A program made the translations under genes and the position numbers. The notes under the pieces were generated by a model. The model was not told the origin of the DNA and did not search any database. It saw nothing but the letters and a program-made list of their open reading frames with translations. DNA of 64,000 nt. Source: Yoonia sp. BS5-3 (GTDB taxonomy: Bacteria; Pseudomonadota; Alphaproteobacteria; Rhodobacterales; Rhodobacteraceae). Location: the NCBI RefSeq assembly GCF_038069655.2, contig NZ_CP150951.2, forward strand, positions 744,001 to 808,000, in the 5' to 3' direction. Positions 1-8,975 of this stretch are shown in pieces (the stretch's first letter is position 1; each line of letters starts with the position of its first letter).

Positions 1-377
1 AGACCCTCTCTTAGGTTAGGCAGCCATCTGTCCCAAAATCCCTGACGACGGACAAGAGGCGCAAAAGGCTGTTTTTGGTTTGCTGGAAAAGCGCGCTTAT
101 ACTCTCTTCACCACGCAGGCCTGCCAAACCGACCCTAACAGGCCAACAAAATCCCTAATCGAGACAGACCGATGCTCCAACCTACCAGAGAAATTCTGGA
201 TCCTTAGATCGAACGTCACAGCGTCACATCAGGGTGAAGGCGCAACCGTCCCCTTCGGGCAAGCGCCGATACGACCCAGCCAAGCAACTGGATGAACGCC
301 TCTGCCCAATGCAATATTCTATAGGGTGCGCTAAACCGAACCCGACAACTCTCCGCGACTTGGAAGAAGCTTTGTAA
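1..377. other. No recognisable gene
   Basis: This stretch follows the stop of the minus-strand radical SAM gene. Short open frames exist in it, but none gives a protein with a recognisable motif, signal peptide or good ribosome binding site. I see no clear terminator hairpin, tRNA or repeat. It probably holds the 3' end of the RiPP transcript and the flank of an unseen neighbour. Confidence 0.5.
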
Positions 378-2258
378 TCACGTCTGCAGAACTTCTGCGC
401 GGATTTGTGTCCATTCGGGTGCCTGTTTGTAGCGACCAGTTCGCAACGGCAATGCCAGCAGTGAATTCCGTTCAGCCAGAAGTACACCGTCACGCAACAG
501 TCGGGCAATCGCAGCAGAAAGCTGCTCTTCAGAATACGGCACTAGCTTCGCGGCTAAACGATTTCGCCCTATAATGCAGGTGCAAACGTTGACAATATCA
601 GATTCCAGCTTGTTGAGATGCAAATGTTTTTCCGCCTCATTCATACGACTGTCCACCAATGTCATCTCGGAGCAAGTATCATCCAGGATGTAGAACTTGG
701 CGCTCGAATGTTGGGAAGTCCAGCTCTTAACTGCATCTCTTGCGCGGGTGGTATAGGATTTCGCGTTGTTGATATCTTCAGCGATCATCTCATGGTGATA
801 ACTAAATTTGCTCAGATCATCGCCTACGTCAGCGTATATATATTGGTAAGGCTTGGCCGGAGCCAATTGAATGTTATGATCGGTGGGATTGGTGAAGTAC
901 GGGCTGAACCTATCTGCCCGGACTGGTGCGAAGGCAGCTGGCGGCTGCAAGTGATGCAGCAATGGCATGATTTCTGCCATGCGATCATAGCTCTGAGGGT
1001 CTTCGCCCGGGAAACCAAAGATAAAACCCCAGTCAACATAGATTCCTGCCTGAGCGCAGAGCTTTAGCGTTTGAATGTTCTGTTGAGCGGTCACACCTTT
1101 CTTCATTCGTTTCAGAATGTCACTGTCCAGCGTCTCGATACCAGGCTGTATCTTTCGGATACCGGCTTCAGCTAATGCATTGATATGTTTAGGGAACAGA
1201 TTTGATTTGACCTCAAAATGCATAAGATAAGGCGTTGGATCTTCTCGCAACATTGGAAGCAGGCTGTCGAAATAGGTGTAGTCCAGAATATTATCCACCA
1301 CGACAAAGTCAGATCCATATTTTTTTGCCTGACTGTGGAACTCCTCGAATGCGCGATCAGGTGACTTGCTCCGGTAGGTCATTGCATTGCCGTTGAGGCC
1401 ACAGAACGTACAGTGGTGCTTGGCGCCCCACCAACAGCCGCGAGAGGTCTCAATCGTCGGGGCAGGTTTCAACATTTCGCCAAGCCCGGGTGTTTGTTCA
1501 AAGCGTTCATAGAAATCTGAAAATTCAGGAATAGGCAGATCATCAAGGGCTGCAATCATGCTGCCGGATTGCTTGTTCGGCTTACGGCCTCGTATCGCAA
1601 TTCCCGGTATGTCCGGCAACGGTTTTGAACGGGAAAAGGCTTTGACAAACGCTGGAAACGAGGCATCGCCTTCACCATTACACACGGCATCAATGCAGTC
1701 GAAACGATCCAGCATATTCTGGCCAAGCTCGGCCTCACAATTGGCACCGCCGAAGATGATCGTCGTATCAGGCGCATGCGACTTGAGCGCCATAGCAAAA
1801 GCGATGGAGGCCATATTTTGTTGGAAGGATGTGGTCACCCCAACCAGAGCTGGATTTTTTGCGGCAATGTCTTGCGCACACTTATCAATGAAACTGTGCG
1901 TTGCTTGCCGTGCGGTCAAAGCCACATTTGTGATTAATACAGCTTCCAGAGGGTTGGCAAATTCCGGCAACACATCTGTCAGATAATCGATGTCCAAGGA
2001 GTCGGGTCGATCAAACACGAGGTTTGAAAAAATCCATTCTCCTAAGAAGGCTTGGTAGAGCTTTTCATGCGAAAGGAGCAGATAGTTATCTATTCCGATC
2101 TTTTCGGCAAAATCGAAGGCGAAATAGCTGATGTCACAATTCATACCGCGCTGTCGCAACGCTGTCGCAAGTAGACTAACACCTAAATTGGGGTATTGCA
2201 GGGACGTAAAAGGTAGAGAAACAAGCTGTACGCTTTTCATCCCCGTCAGGTCAAGCAT
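378..2258 (-). CDS. RiPP maturation B12-binding radical SAM protein (rSAM_ocin_1 / TIGR03975-like)
   Basis: A 626-residue enzyme expected to modify a ribosomally made peptide, most likely by cobalamin-dependent C-methylation. Residues about 60-200 look like a B12-binding fold (GVTTSFQQN, IFGGANCE, VCNGEGD). The radical SAM core begins near residue 270 with the spaced cluster motif CWWGAKHHCTFCGLNG (CX7CX2C instead of CX3CX2C), which I know from the RiPP maturation family TIGR03975. GIETLDSDILKRMKKG and WGFIFGFPGED are typical radical SAM strand motifs. The C-terminal 150 residues lack a known domain. GAGG lies 5 bases before the ATG at 2258; an ATG at 2240 is possible. The gene sits 13 bases after a precursor gene whose core it probably modifies. 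The exact reaction is inference. Confidence 0.85.
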   Translation of the reverse strand: MLDLTGMKSVQLVSLPFTSLQYPNLGVSLLATALRQRGMNCDISYFAFDFAEKIGIDNYLLLSHEKLYQAFLGEWIFSNLVFDRPDSLDIDYLTDVLPEFANPLEAVLITNVALTARQATHSFIDKCAQDIAAKNPALVGVTTSFQQNMASIAFAMALKSHAPDTTIIFGGANCEAELGQNMLDRFDCIDAVCNGEGDASFPAFVKAFSRSKPLPDIPGIAIRGRKPNKQSGSMIAALDDLPIPEFSDFYERFEQTPGLGEMLKPAPTIETSRGCWWGAKHHCTFCGLNGNAMTYRSKSPDRAFEEFHSQAKKYGSDFVVVDNILDYTYFDSLLPMLREDPTPYLMHFEVKSNLFPKHINALAEAGIRKIQPGIETLDSDILKRMKKGVTAQQNIQTLKLCAQAGIYVDWGFIFGFPGEDPQSYDRMAEIMPLLHHLQPPAAFAPVRADRFSPYFTNPTDHNIQLAPAKPYQYIYADVGDDLSKFSYHHEMIAEDINNAKSYTTRARDAVKSWTSQHSSAKFYILDDTCSEMTLVDSRMNEAEKHLHLNKLESDIVNVCTCIIGRNRLAAKLVPYSEEQLSAAIARLLRDGVLLAERNSLLALPLRTGRYKQAPEWTQIRAEVLQT

Positions 2259-2271
2259 CCATACCTCAGCA

Positions 2272-2487
2272 TCAAGCGCAACGAGACCCTATAATTCCGT
2301 CAGCTGATTGAAGGTAATTTCTCCTTGCTTTTCCAAGATCGGATCTTAAATCGTTATCCAACATTGCCAACTCCGTGGCTGTCAGAACATCGCTCAGCGT
2401 AAGGTGCGCACTCCCAGAGTCCGACCGATCTAAAGAGGCGTTATGTTGTGTTACAGTGCTGCGGTCACTTGAATAATTATTCGCCAT
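2272..2487 (-). CDS. Short RiPP precursor peptide, C-terminal DGII-G-SRC-A core
   Basis: A 71-residue peptide directly upstream of the radical SAM gene and on its strand. Residues about 28-50 (LTLSDVLTATELAMLDNDL) match the start of the leader helix of the longer precursor at 2802-3116 (LTLDEVQTIIGRAIVDESF). Its last residues, NYLQSADGIIGSRCA, match that gene's SYLDSTDGIIRSRCL. The middle part of the longer leader is absent, as though about 40 residues had been deleted. Small size, leader/core layout, a conserved Cys-containing C-terminus and a neighbouring maturase make it a precursor candidate. An AAGG stretch lies about 10 bases before the ATG. The mature product is unknown. Confidence 0.75.
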   Translation of the reverse strand: MANNYSSDRSTVTQHNASLDRSDSGSAHLTLSDVLTATELAMLDNDLRSDLGKARRNYLQSADGIIGSRCA

Positions 2488-2645
2488 AAAGAAGCCTTAC
2501 ATATGATTAAAACTATCTGGAGTGGTATTGCCTTTTAAGAACCTAATCAACCTTAAATTGGTGCGCCCTGCCTCAGTTGTGGCGAGCTTTCTCTTATACC
2601 CATCGGACCGACAACCATATCATCAAACCGCTATGGTAGATCAAA

Positions 2646-2778
2646 CGAAATAGTTGATGTCACAACGCATTTCGCCCTATCGCTACGTTATTGCGACCAG
2701 ACTAACACCTAAACTGGGGTATTGCAGGGACGTAAACTGCAAAGAAACGGGGTGGACGCGATCAAGCTCTGACTGCAT
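2646..2778 (-). pseudogene. Remnant of a second radical SAM maturase gene (N-terminal fragment)
   Basis: Reading the minus strand from an ATG at 2778 gives a peptide containing FTSLQYPSLGVSL, followed by stops at 2685-2683 and again soon after, then RCDINYF. The intact maturase has FTSLQYPNLGVSL and NCDISYF in the same places. At DNA level 2646-2758 aligns without gaps to 2120-2232, offset by 526 bases, with long identical runs such as AGACTAACACCTAAA. This is therefore the decayed 5' end of a duplicated maturase gene. It lies 23 bases after the longer precursor, copying the precursor-maturase order of the intact unit. The rest of the copy is missing, and 2488-2645 shows nothing else recognisable. 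Confidence 0.85.
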
Positions 2779-2801
2779 CAGCCCATCACCGCCCCCTATG
2801 G

Positions 2802-3116
2802 TTAAAGACAGCGAGACCTGATAATACCATCTGTGGAGTCAAGGTAAGAACTTCTCAGTTTTTCAAGCACTTCTTTCAAACTTGTGTCTGTGTTTGTCTC
2901 TTTGAACGCATCAGCGATGGCTCTGATCAGTTCAACTGATTTTTGATCAACATCCCCTCCAACCAGAGTACTTATTCCCAGTTTTTTTAAAGTTTTCTCA
3001 GGGTTATTCGTCAATTCGTCGCGAAAACTCTCATCGACGATTGCGCGACCAATGATAGTCTGAACCTCGTCCAGCGTGAGATGTTTGTTCGCATGAGTGT
3101 GTTCGCCATCAGCCAT
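2802..3116 (-). CDS. RiPP precursor peptide with NHLP/Nif11-like leader, C-terminal DGII-R-SRC-L core
   Basis: A 104-residue precursor candidate. After a short His-containing head, the leader reads LTLDEVQTIIGRAIVDESF, then an Asn-Pro-Glu-Lys stretch and a Leu-Lys-Lys-Leu-Gly end. This resembles leaders of the nitrile-hydratase/Nif11 and Franean1_4349 types, which end in a DxxFRxxLxxxPxxxLxxxG pattern. A second helical part (residues 55-90) leads to SYLDSTDGIIRSRCL, shared with the short precursor. The ATG at 3116 has GAAGGG 6 bases upstream; a TTG just before it is less likely. Its own adjacent maturase copy is decayed (2646-2778), so it may rely on the maturase at 378-2258. Confidence 0.8.
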   Translation of the reverse strand: MADGEHTHANKHLTLDEVQTIIGRAIVDESFRDELTNNPEKTLKKLGISTLVGGDVDQKSVELIRAIADAFKETNTDTSLKEVLEKLRSSYLDSTDGIIRSRCL

Positions 3117-3337
3117 CAATTATCCCTTCAAGCCACGAAATTGTCCTTATGGATAATAGTTAGCAACGATGCCCTACGGTCGTCAATGGAGTGCTTGCCC
3201 AAACATCGAGGTCAATATTTTCCTGTACTTATCGGTGGATTAAGAATGATATTGTGATACCCGACTTACTGGCTTTCGCGTCCAATGGTCCGTAGCCAAT
3301 CTAACCTGTGCCAACTTCACCGACACGGAGGTAAAGC

Positions 3338-6217
3338 GTGTCTGATCGCGCGAAAACGCCCATCCCGCGCAAGCGCAACATGCATATCGAGGCGCGTGAA
3401 CGAAAGATCTGCACGATTGCCTTTATTGATATTGTGCAATCGACCGCCCTGATTGAAGATCTTGAACCTGAAGACGCACTTGACCGGCTGGGCCCCGCGG
3501 TCGAGTTGATGATGGATACCTGCGAAGAATTTGGCGCTTCGGTACAGTATGTCGGAGATGGGGCATTGGCTGTTTTTGGGTTCCCGGTGGCAGATGAAAA
3601 TCACTGCATTCGAGCGGTTGAAGCCGGGCTTGCAGTCATCGACCGTGTGTCCAAAATGAAGACGAAGCGCGTTGATATTCGAGTTGGCTTGCACAGTGGT
3701 CCGGTTCTCTTTGGCAACCTGTCGCACGCGAATTTTGACGAGCTGACATTGAGCGGCCCGGTTGTTCATTTGGCCAACAAGATACAATCCGCAGCACGTA
3801 TCAATACGGTTGCGGTATCGCAGGCGGTTGTCGAGAGCGTTGGAGAGATGTTTCATAGCTGTCCGATTGGCGAAACCATCGTCAGCGGTGTCAATCAGCC
3901 GTTACCGCTTTACGAAATCACTAATCGTGATCAGGCCATGTCCCGGTGGAGAATGCGGGCCGGCCAAGGTCTCTCGCCCTTCATGGGACGAGAAAAAGAT
4001 CTCAAAATGTTGAACGAGGCTTGGGCCTGTGCCAAAGGTGGGACAGGATCGGCGATCATGGTTGTCGGAGAAGCTGGCATTGGGAAATCCCGGCTTGTGC
4101 ATGAATTCACGGGTGCCAAAGACAATACCAATACTCGGGTTCTGGAAATCAATGCCAATGCGCTGGACAAGCAGGTTGCGTATGCACCGCTGACACGGGC
4201 AATCAGTCAATCCTTGGACCTGTCGTTATCAGACCGCATCAAAGATTTTACAAATAGGGTAAGCGTGTATCTCGACACGGATTCTCCTTTCTATCGGAAA
4301 CATGTCGGTGCCCTGCAATCGGTACTTCATTCGGCTTGTGATGATCAGGCTTGGGTGTCTCTGGCGCAAAAGGTTCGGCAGGAGGCCATTGTCGAAGCTT
4401 TACTTGCCATCATTTTTGGTATGGCCGAGCAGAAGCCACTTGTCGTGGTTTTTGAAGATATGCATTGGGCGGACCAGTACACCATGGCCCTTTGTCTGGA
4501 ATTGATCCGGGTTGTTTCCGACCATCAGTTGATGGTCATTATGACATCCCGTACGATGAACGTCGTTCCACCAGATTTAGATAGAATCGTACAAAATCTG
4601 ATTCTTGGGCCATTGGATGACCCATCAAGCCGCAACCTTGTCCGCACGCTGCTTAATCAGGAAAGCGATAGCGCTGATCTAAGCGCTTTCGTGGAAGAAA
4701 TCTGCGGCAGAACACCGCTATTCATTGAAGAGATCATTCGGAACCTGAAGGCCGTGGGTATTCCGGACACCGGCTCTGTTGGGCAGGGGTTCAAGGTTCC
4801 TGACAGTGTGCAGCCGCTGATTGCACAACGTATCGATGGTCTAAGTTCTGCGGACCGGCAAACACTTCAAATCGCGGCTGTAATGGGTACGGAGTTTTCC
4901 GTGGATTTACTCAAAAGACTACTGCTTCAAGAGGGGCTGGAGGATATGCGTTCGTTAGCATCTCTGGCTCAGCTTGGTATCTTGGAAAACGTCGATGCGC
5001 CTGTGGCCAGATTTCATCATGCCCTGATCCAGCAAGTCGCGTACTCCACGCTCCCCAAACGAAGACAAAGACATCTGCACAGTCTTTTTGCAGACATCAT
5101 TCAGAGCCTGAACAGCGTTACAAATTTGTCGACGATGCGCTCTCTTGCATTCCATGCCGAGAAGTCGCAACGTTGGAGAGATGCAAGCAAAACATATATT
5201 GTTTGTGGATATCTGGCACTGGAACGTGCTGCATTTGATGATGGAATAAATCACTTTCAGAGATCGATCTTTTGCGCTGATCAAATCGACACCGATCCGC
5301 ATGAACTTGCAAAGTTGAACATGCAAGCCCGTCAGGGCTTACGTTTCGTATATGGACCCAAGGCGCGGGTTTCTCGAATCCTTGAAATCACTGGTGAGGT
5401 TGAGAGCCTGGCACTAGAGATCGGGGATGACGCTTCCGCGTTGGGTGCCGGTATCGACCGAGTTATCATGAAGACAATCATGTCCGATGTTGCCGCCATC
5501 ATCCCCGTTGGGCATGAAAAGCTTGAGGCCGCCGTAGAAAGTGGTGCGCCGGGTTTCATTGCGAAAGCAGCATTTGCTCTCGCCCAAGCCTACTGGTTTA
5601 CTGGAGATTTTGAAAAATCGGCGCAAATATCTGATACTTACCAGGGCTTTTACGTGCCAGAGACCGACCGCCTCACCACCGGAACGAACGGGACAGTGTC
5701 AGTCTTGGGAACAGGCACGCATGCTAACGCATTAAGTTTGATGGGGGATTTCGAAGAGGCCGCTTTGGTTTGTGACCGGATGGAAACCCTTTTACGAGAA
5801 ACCGAGAAACCATATGATATCGCGTTTCATGCTATTTCGTTGGGTATTCTTGCCTTGCATAAAGGCGACTACAAAAGCAGTTGCGACCGCCTCACATTTG
5901 CGCTTGAGACAAGTGAAACGGCAAAGATTGATGTTCTTCGCGCGTTTCTGTCGGCTCCACTAGCGAGATCTTACGCCGGTTTGGGACAGATGGACGCCGC
6001 TAGAAAATCTCTCGTTATGGGAAAGGAAGTTGCGGAACCTGCGGGCATGACGGTCTTCCTTGCTCATCTACTGGCCGCTGAACTTGAAATCTCTGAACAT
6101 CTTGGCCCATCCGGCCAGAACCAAAAGATCAGTGAACGATTAGTGGATCTGTGCCAGAAAAATGGCTATCGAGGACTACTAGTTGTTCAGTCCCGGCATC
6201 TAGTGGATCGAATTTAG
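3338..6217 (+). CDS. Class III adenylate/guanylate cyclase fused to STAND-type ATPase and TPR-like region
   Basis: A 959-residue cytosolic signalling protein. Residues about 25-190 form a class III nucleotide cyclase domain with FIDIVQST (first metal Asp) and VGDGALAVFG (second metal Asp). Residues about 215-560 form an ATPase module with Walker A GEAGIGKS near 243 and Walker B VVVFEDMHWAD near 367. The rest is helical and TPR-like. This layout is known for bacterial cyclase/ATPase proteins thought to make cyclic nucleotide on an internal signal. The GTG at 3338 is chosen because GGAGG precedes it by 8 bases. It is divergent from the RiPP genes across 221 bases, so shared regulation is possible but unproven. 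No transmembrane segment is seen. Confidence 0.85.
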   Translation: MSDRAKTPIPRKRNMHIEARERKICTIAFIDIVQSTALIEDLEPEDALDRLGPAVELMMDTCEEFGASVQYVGDGALAVFGFPVADENHCIRAVEAGLAVIDRVSKMKTKRVDIRVGLHSGPVLFGNLSHANFDELTLSGPVVHLANKIQSAARINTVAVSQAVVESVGEMFHSCPIGETIVSGVNQPLPLYEITNRDQAMSRWRMRAGQGLSPFMGREKDLKMLNEAWACAKGGTGSAIMVVGEAGIGKSRLVHEFTGAKDNTNTRVLEINANALDKQVAYAPLTRAISQSLDLSLSDRIKDFTNRVSVYLDTDSPFYRKHVGALQSVLHSACDDQAWVSLAQKVRQEAIVEALLAIIFGMAEQKPLVVVFEDMHWADQYTMALCLELIRVVSDHQLMVIMTSRTMNVVPPDLDRIVQNLILGPLDDPSSRNLVRTLLNQESDSADLSAFVEEICGRTPLFIEEIIRNLKAVGIPDTGSVGQGFKVPDSVQPLIAQRIDGLSSADRQTLQIAAVMGTEFSVDLLKRLLLQEGLEDMRSLASLAQLGILENVDAPVARFHHALIQQVAYSTLPKRRQRHLHSLFADIIQSLNSVTNLSTMRSLAFHAEKSQRWRDASKTYIVCGYLALERAAFDDGINHFQRSIFCADQIDTDPHELAKLNMQARQGLRFVYGPKARVSRILEITGEVESLALEIGDDASALGAGIDRVIMKTIMSDVAAIIPVGHEKLEAAVESGAPGFIAKAAFALAQAYWFTGDFEKSAQISDTYQGFYVPETDRLTTGTNGTVSVLGTGTHANALSLMGDFEEAALVCDRMETLLRETEKPYDIAFHAISLGILALHKGDYKSSCDRLTFALETSETAKIDVLRAFLSAPLARSYAGLGQMDAARKSLVMGKEVAEPAGMTVFLAHLLAAELEISEHLGPSGQNQKISERLVDLCQKNGYRGLLVVQSRHLVDRI

Positions 6218-6497
6218 GATGACTTGATCTGGCTCTCGAGTCCAGATTTTGCAGATGTATTATAATGCGTGAGGCCATATGCCGTCTTCGGGTGCCTTGC
6301 GAAGTTTTAGGGGTTCAAAAAGCCAACGAGATTACTGCGAAGCTGGTGGTGGCTTTCGTAGTCTGGGGTATCTCGCACAGCTGACATTGAATTCTCACAC
6401 AGCGGAAATCGACTATTGAGGCTTATGTGCGGTGAAAATGCGCCTAGGGACCAATTTCGGGAGATTAACGTGTTTTCATCTCACCAACCGGAAAAGG

Positions 6498-7772
6498 TCA
6501 CGCGGTTTCGAACGCCCCAAGCCGCCCTTTTCCGAAAACAAGAGGCACACGATCGTTTGCGGTGTGTTTGATGACCCGGCCCACCAAGATCTCGTGGTCA
6601 CCACCGTCATAGACCACATGTGTTCCGCATTCGATTGTTGCCGCGCATCCCGACAAAACGGGCACTCCGTTCACGCCTGAGTGCCAATTCAGAGCCGCAA
6701 ACCGATCCCTCTCTGGGTTCGCAAAGAGTTTGCACAGGTCTGCTTGTTCGCTTGATTGGATGTTAATCGCGAAACCCGGGTGCGCTAGGTATTCGGGGAG
6801 GCTTGCAGCATTTCGGGCAAGGCGCCAAAGTACGAGTGGCGGGTCCATCGATACCGCCGACGTTGCCAATTCAATGAATTCAGCTTCATCATCGGCTGCG
6901 TCCACGATTTCCATCCCGTGCTCTACGACAAGCTGCTCTTGTATTGCGGCTTCCTGATCGCGCAGATATTGCGCCGAAGCCTCAGTTGCCGCCTGCCCCG
7001 CTTCAAGGAGAATGCTTTGATCTTTCTCGGACAGGTCCTGGAACACCTGCTCTGAAACGATGAGTGGCTCGATCAGGAACAAGTACCACAGATTGGTGGT
7101 ATATTGCTGGATTTCGTAGAACTTCATCGCGTTGATGGTGATGTAGGGAGTATCCTGACCATCAAAAACTTGGGTTTGCAGGGCCGCAAAGGTCTCGGAC
7201 CATGCCATTGAGGTTGGGCTGATGCCCCAAGCCCTGTAAGTATCGACCATGATCTCGCTCTTGGGAACACGGATCACGAGGCCCTGCAAATCTTCAACTG
7301 TGCGCACTGGCCGTTGCGAGTCGGTGAGGCGGCGGAAACCAGCGTAGGTCCAGCCGATGATGCGCACGCCGGCGTCTTCGATCAGCTCTTCACCGATGGG
7401 CCCTTGGGTCAGGGTTTCCGCGTCTTCCGGGCTCAGCATCGCATAAGGCAGCGACAGAACACCCACCCGCAGGGAGAACGGCGTGATGTTGTTGATGGCG
7501 AGGATGGACATATCCAGTGTACCGATCGCCGCGTCGTTTACTGTGTCTTGCGCAGATCCCAGCTGACCGCCCAGAAACAGGGTGGCTGTATGTTCACCGC
7601 CAGACAGTTGTTCAAGCTTTTCTTTGAACGCCAGGCCGCCAACTTCTTGCGTGCTGCCAACGCTGCCGCCAACGGCAATTCTGAAGTTTTTTGCCGCTGC
7701 CGGCGCCGCGAATGAGATCGCCGCAACGGCTGCAGCCGCCATCACGGTGGAACCAAATTTAAAGGATTTCAT
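6498..7772 (-). CDS. Chimera: TRAP substrate-binding protein (DctP family) joined in frame to C-terminal part of a flavin reductase
   Basis: 424 residues from an ATG with GGAG upstream. A signal peptide (AAAVAAISFAAPAAA) and about 285 residues of DctP-type periplasmic binding protein follow, with AWSETFAALQTQVFDGQDTP as the typical family signature. Near position 6860 the frame passes without a stop into SMDPPLVLWRLARNAASLP and FAINIQSSEQADL, which belong to FMN-dependent flavin reductase-like proteins and continue to PLVFGKGRLGAF. The reductase lacks its first roughly 45 residues, and the DctP part lacks about its last 10-20. No DctQ/DctM membrane genes lie nearby. This looks like a deletion that removed them and fused the ends. 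The exported chimera is unlikely to work as a reductase. Confidence 0.8.
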   Translation of the reverse strand: MKSFKFGSTVMAAAAVAAISFAAPAAAKNFRIAVGGSVGSTQEVGGLAFKEKLEQLSGGEHTATLFLGGQLGSAQDTVNDAAIGTLDMSILAINNITPFSLRVGVLSLPYAMLSPEDAETLTQGPIGEELIEDAGVRIIGWTYAGFRRLTDSQRPVRTVEDLQGLVIRVPKSEIMVDTYRAWGISPTSMAWSETFAALQTQVFDGQDTPYITINAMKFYEIQQYTTNLWYLFLIEPLIVSEQVFQDLSEKDQSILLEAGQAATEASAQYLRDQEAAIQEQLVVEHGMEIVDAADDEAEFIELATSAVSMDPPLVLWRLARNAASLPEYLAHPGFAINIQSSEQADLCKLFANPERDRFAALNWHSGVNGVPVLSGCAATIECGTHVVYDGGDHEILVGRVIKHTANDRVPLVFGKGRLGAFETA

Positions 7773-7992
7773 GGGGGAGTACTCCTCAGTATTCGGACCA
7801 GTTGCGCCGCCAAATACGGCGACAGTTCGCATCCAGAAACAGATCTCGCAAAGCCATTTCAGGGCCTTGCAAGCAGTGCCTAATTGATCTTGTTGTAAGT
7901 CTCTAGTTGCTTATACTTCAATCCGTCAGACCTGAGCGCTAACTCGAGTTCGAAAAACATTAACTAAGTTTCCATTTCTGCAAGATTGGCCC

Positions 7993-8913
7993 ATGCGACT
8001 TGAGTGGATAGAAGATATTTTGGCGGTCTCGGAAATGGGGTCGTTCAACACCGCCGCTGAAGCGCGATTTTTGACCCCCTCCGCCTTCACCCGGCGCATT
8101 CGAATGATCGAGGAAACCTTGGGATGCGAGCTGTTTGATCGCACCAAAAAACCTATCGTATTGAAACGCCATGTGCGGGATATCCTGCCCACACTACGCG
8201 CGGCTGCCGCTGATCTGCGCCGCGTACGCCAGTTGTTGGCAGAGCCTGAGGTGGACCTCAACCAACGCATCACTTTAATCTGCCAGCACGCCCTCACGGC
8301 CTCGGTTGCGCCGCAGCTTTTGATGCATTCTACCCTTGGACAAAATGCCAGTGCGCGCATCAAGTCCGGCCGGAGAAGCGAATGCTTGCTGGCCATTCTC
8401 AAGCAAAAGGCCGAGTTTGCCTTGATCTACGAAATCGTCGGCGAAGACCCCGAAATTGACACCGAATACAGCGAAAGACTGGTTCTAGGCCGCGAGAAAT
8501 TCATGCCTGTAATCAAAACCGGGCTCGCGCCAGAGTTTGAAGATGCCGCTGCCCCGGAACCGGCCAACGGTTCGCTGCCGATGGTCGCCTATCCGTCATC
8601 AATATTCTTAGGCGAAGTTCTGCAACGCCTTCTCGCCAATCGCTCAAACCAATCGGTCCAGCTTATCCGCGTGGCTGAAACCGGGCTAAGTCTGGCTCTG
8701 ATCGAGTTTGTGCGACAGGGTCTGGGCGTCGGCTGGCTGCCAAACCTGATTGCCAAATCAGACCTGACCAGCGGAGCCTTTACCCCGATGGACCATTTGC
8801 TGCCTGGGTTTGAGCTGAACGTCGTGGTCGCCCGCATGAAACGCGATCTGCCGCCCAAAGCCGAGGAATTCTGGGAAGCGATGAAAAACGATCCTGAATT
8901 AGAATTGGGCTAG
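7993..8913 (+). CDS. LysR family transcriptional regulator
   Basis: 306 residues. The N-terminal winged helix-turn-helix (residues about 3-60) reads as LysR type: ILAVSEMGSFNTAAEARFLT, SAFTRRIRMIEETLG, LFDRT. A substrate-binding-like effector domain fills about residues 90-300. The gene is divergent from the chimeric TRAP binding-protein gene across 220 bases, the usual layout for a LysR regulator and its target. It converges on the sulfonate operon, ending 62 bases from the exporter stop. It could therefore have controlled the lost TRAP system, the sulfonate operon, or both. The effector is unknown. Confidence 0.9.
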   Translation: MRLEWIEDILAVSEMGSFNTAAEARFLTPSAFTRRIRMIEETLGCELFDRTKKPIVLKRHVRDILPTLRAAAADLRRVRQLLAEPEVDLNQRITLICQHALTASVAPQLLMHSTLGQNASARIKSGRRSECLLAILKQKAEFALIYEIVGEDPEIDTEYSERLVLGREKFMPVIKTGLAPEFEDAAAPEPANGSLPMVAYPSSIFLGEVLQRLLANRSNQSVQLIRVAETGLSLALIEFVRQGLGVGWLPNLIAKSDLTSGAFTPMDHLLPGFELNVVVARMKRDLPPKAEEFWEAMKNDPELELG

Positions 8914-8975
8914 CCCCCAATTGGGCCAAAGTCGGAATTTCATCGCCGATACGGCCGTGCCCGCCACGAAATCCT

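Noticed and set aside
80..295. Short open frame at the left edge
   Set aside because: TTG start, no ribosome binding site, composition unlike a protein.
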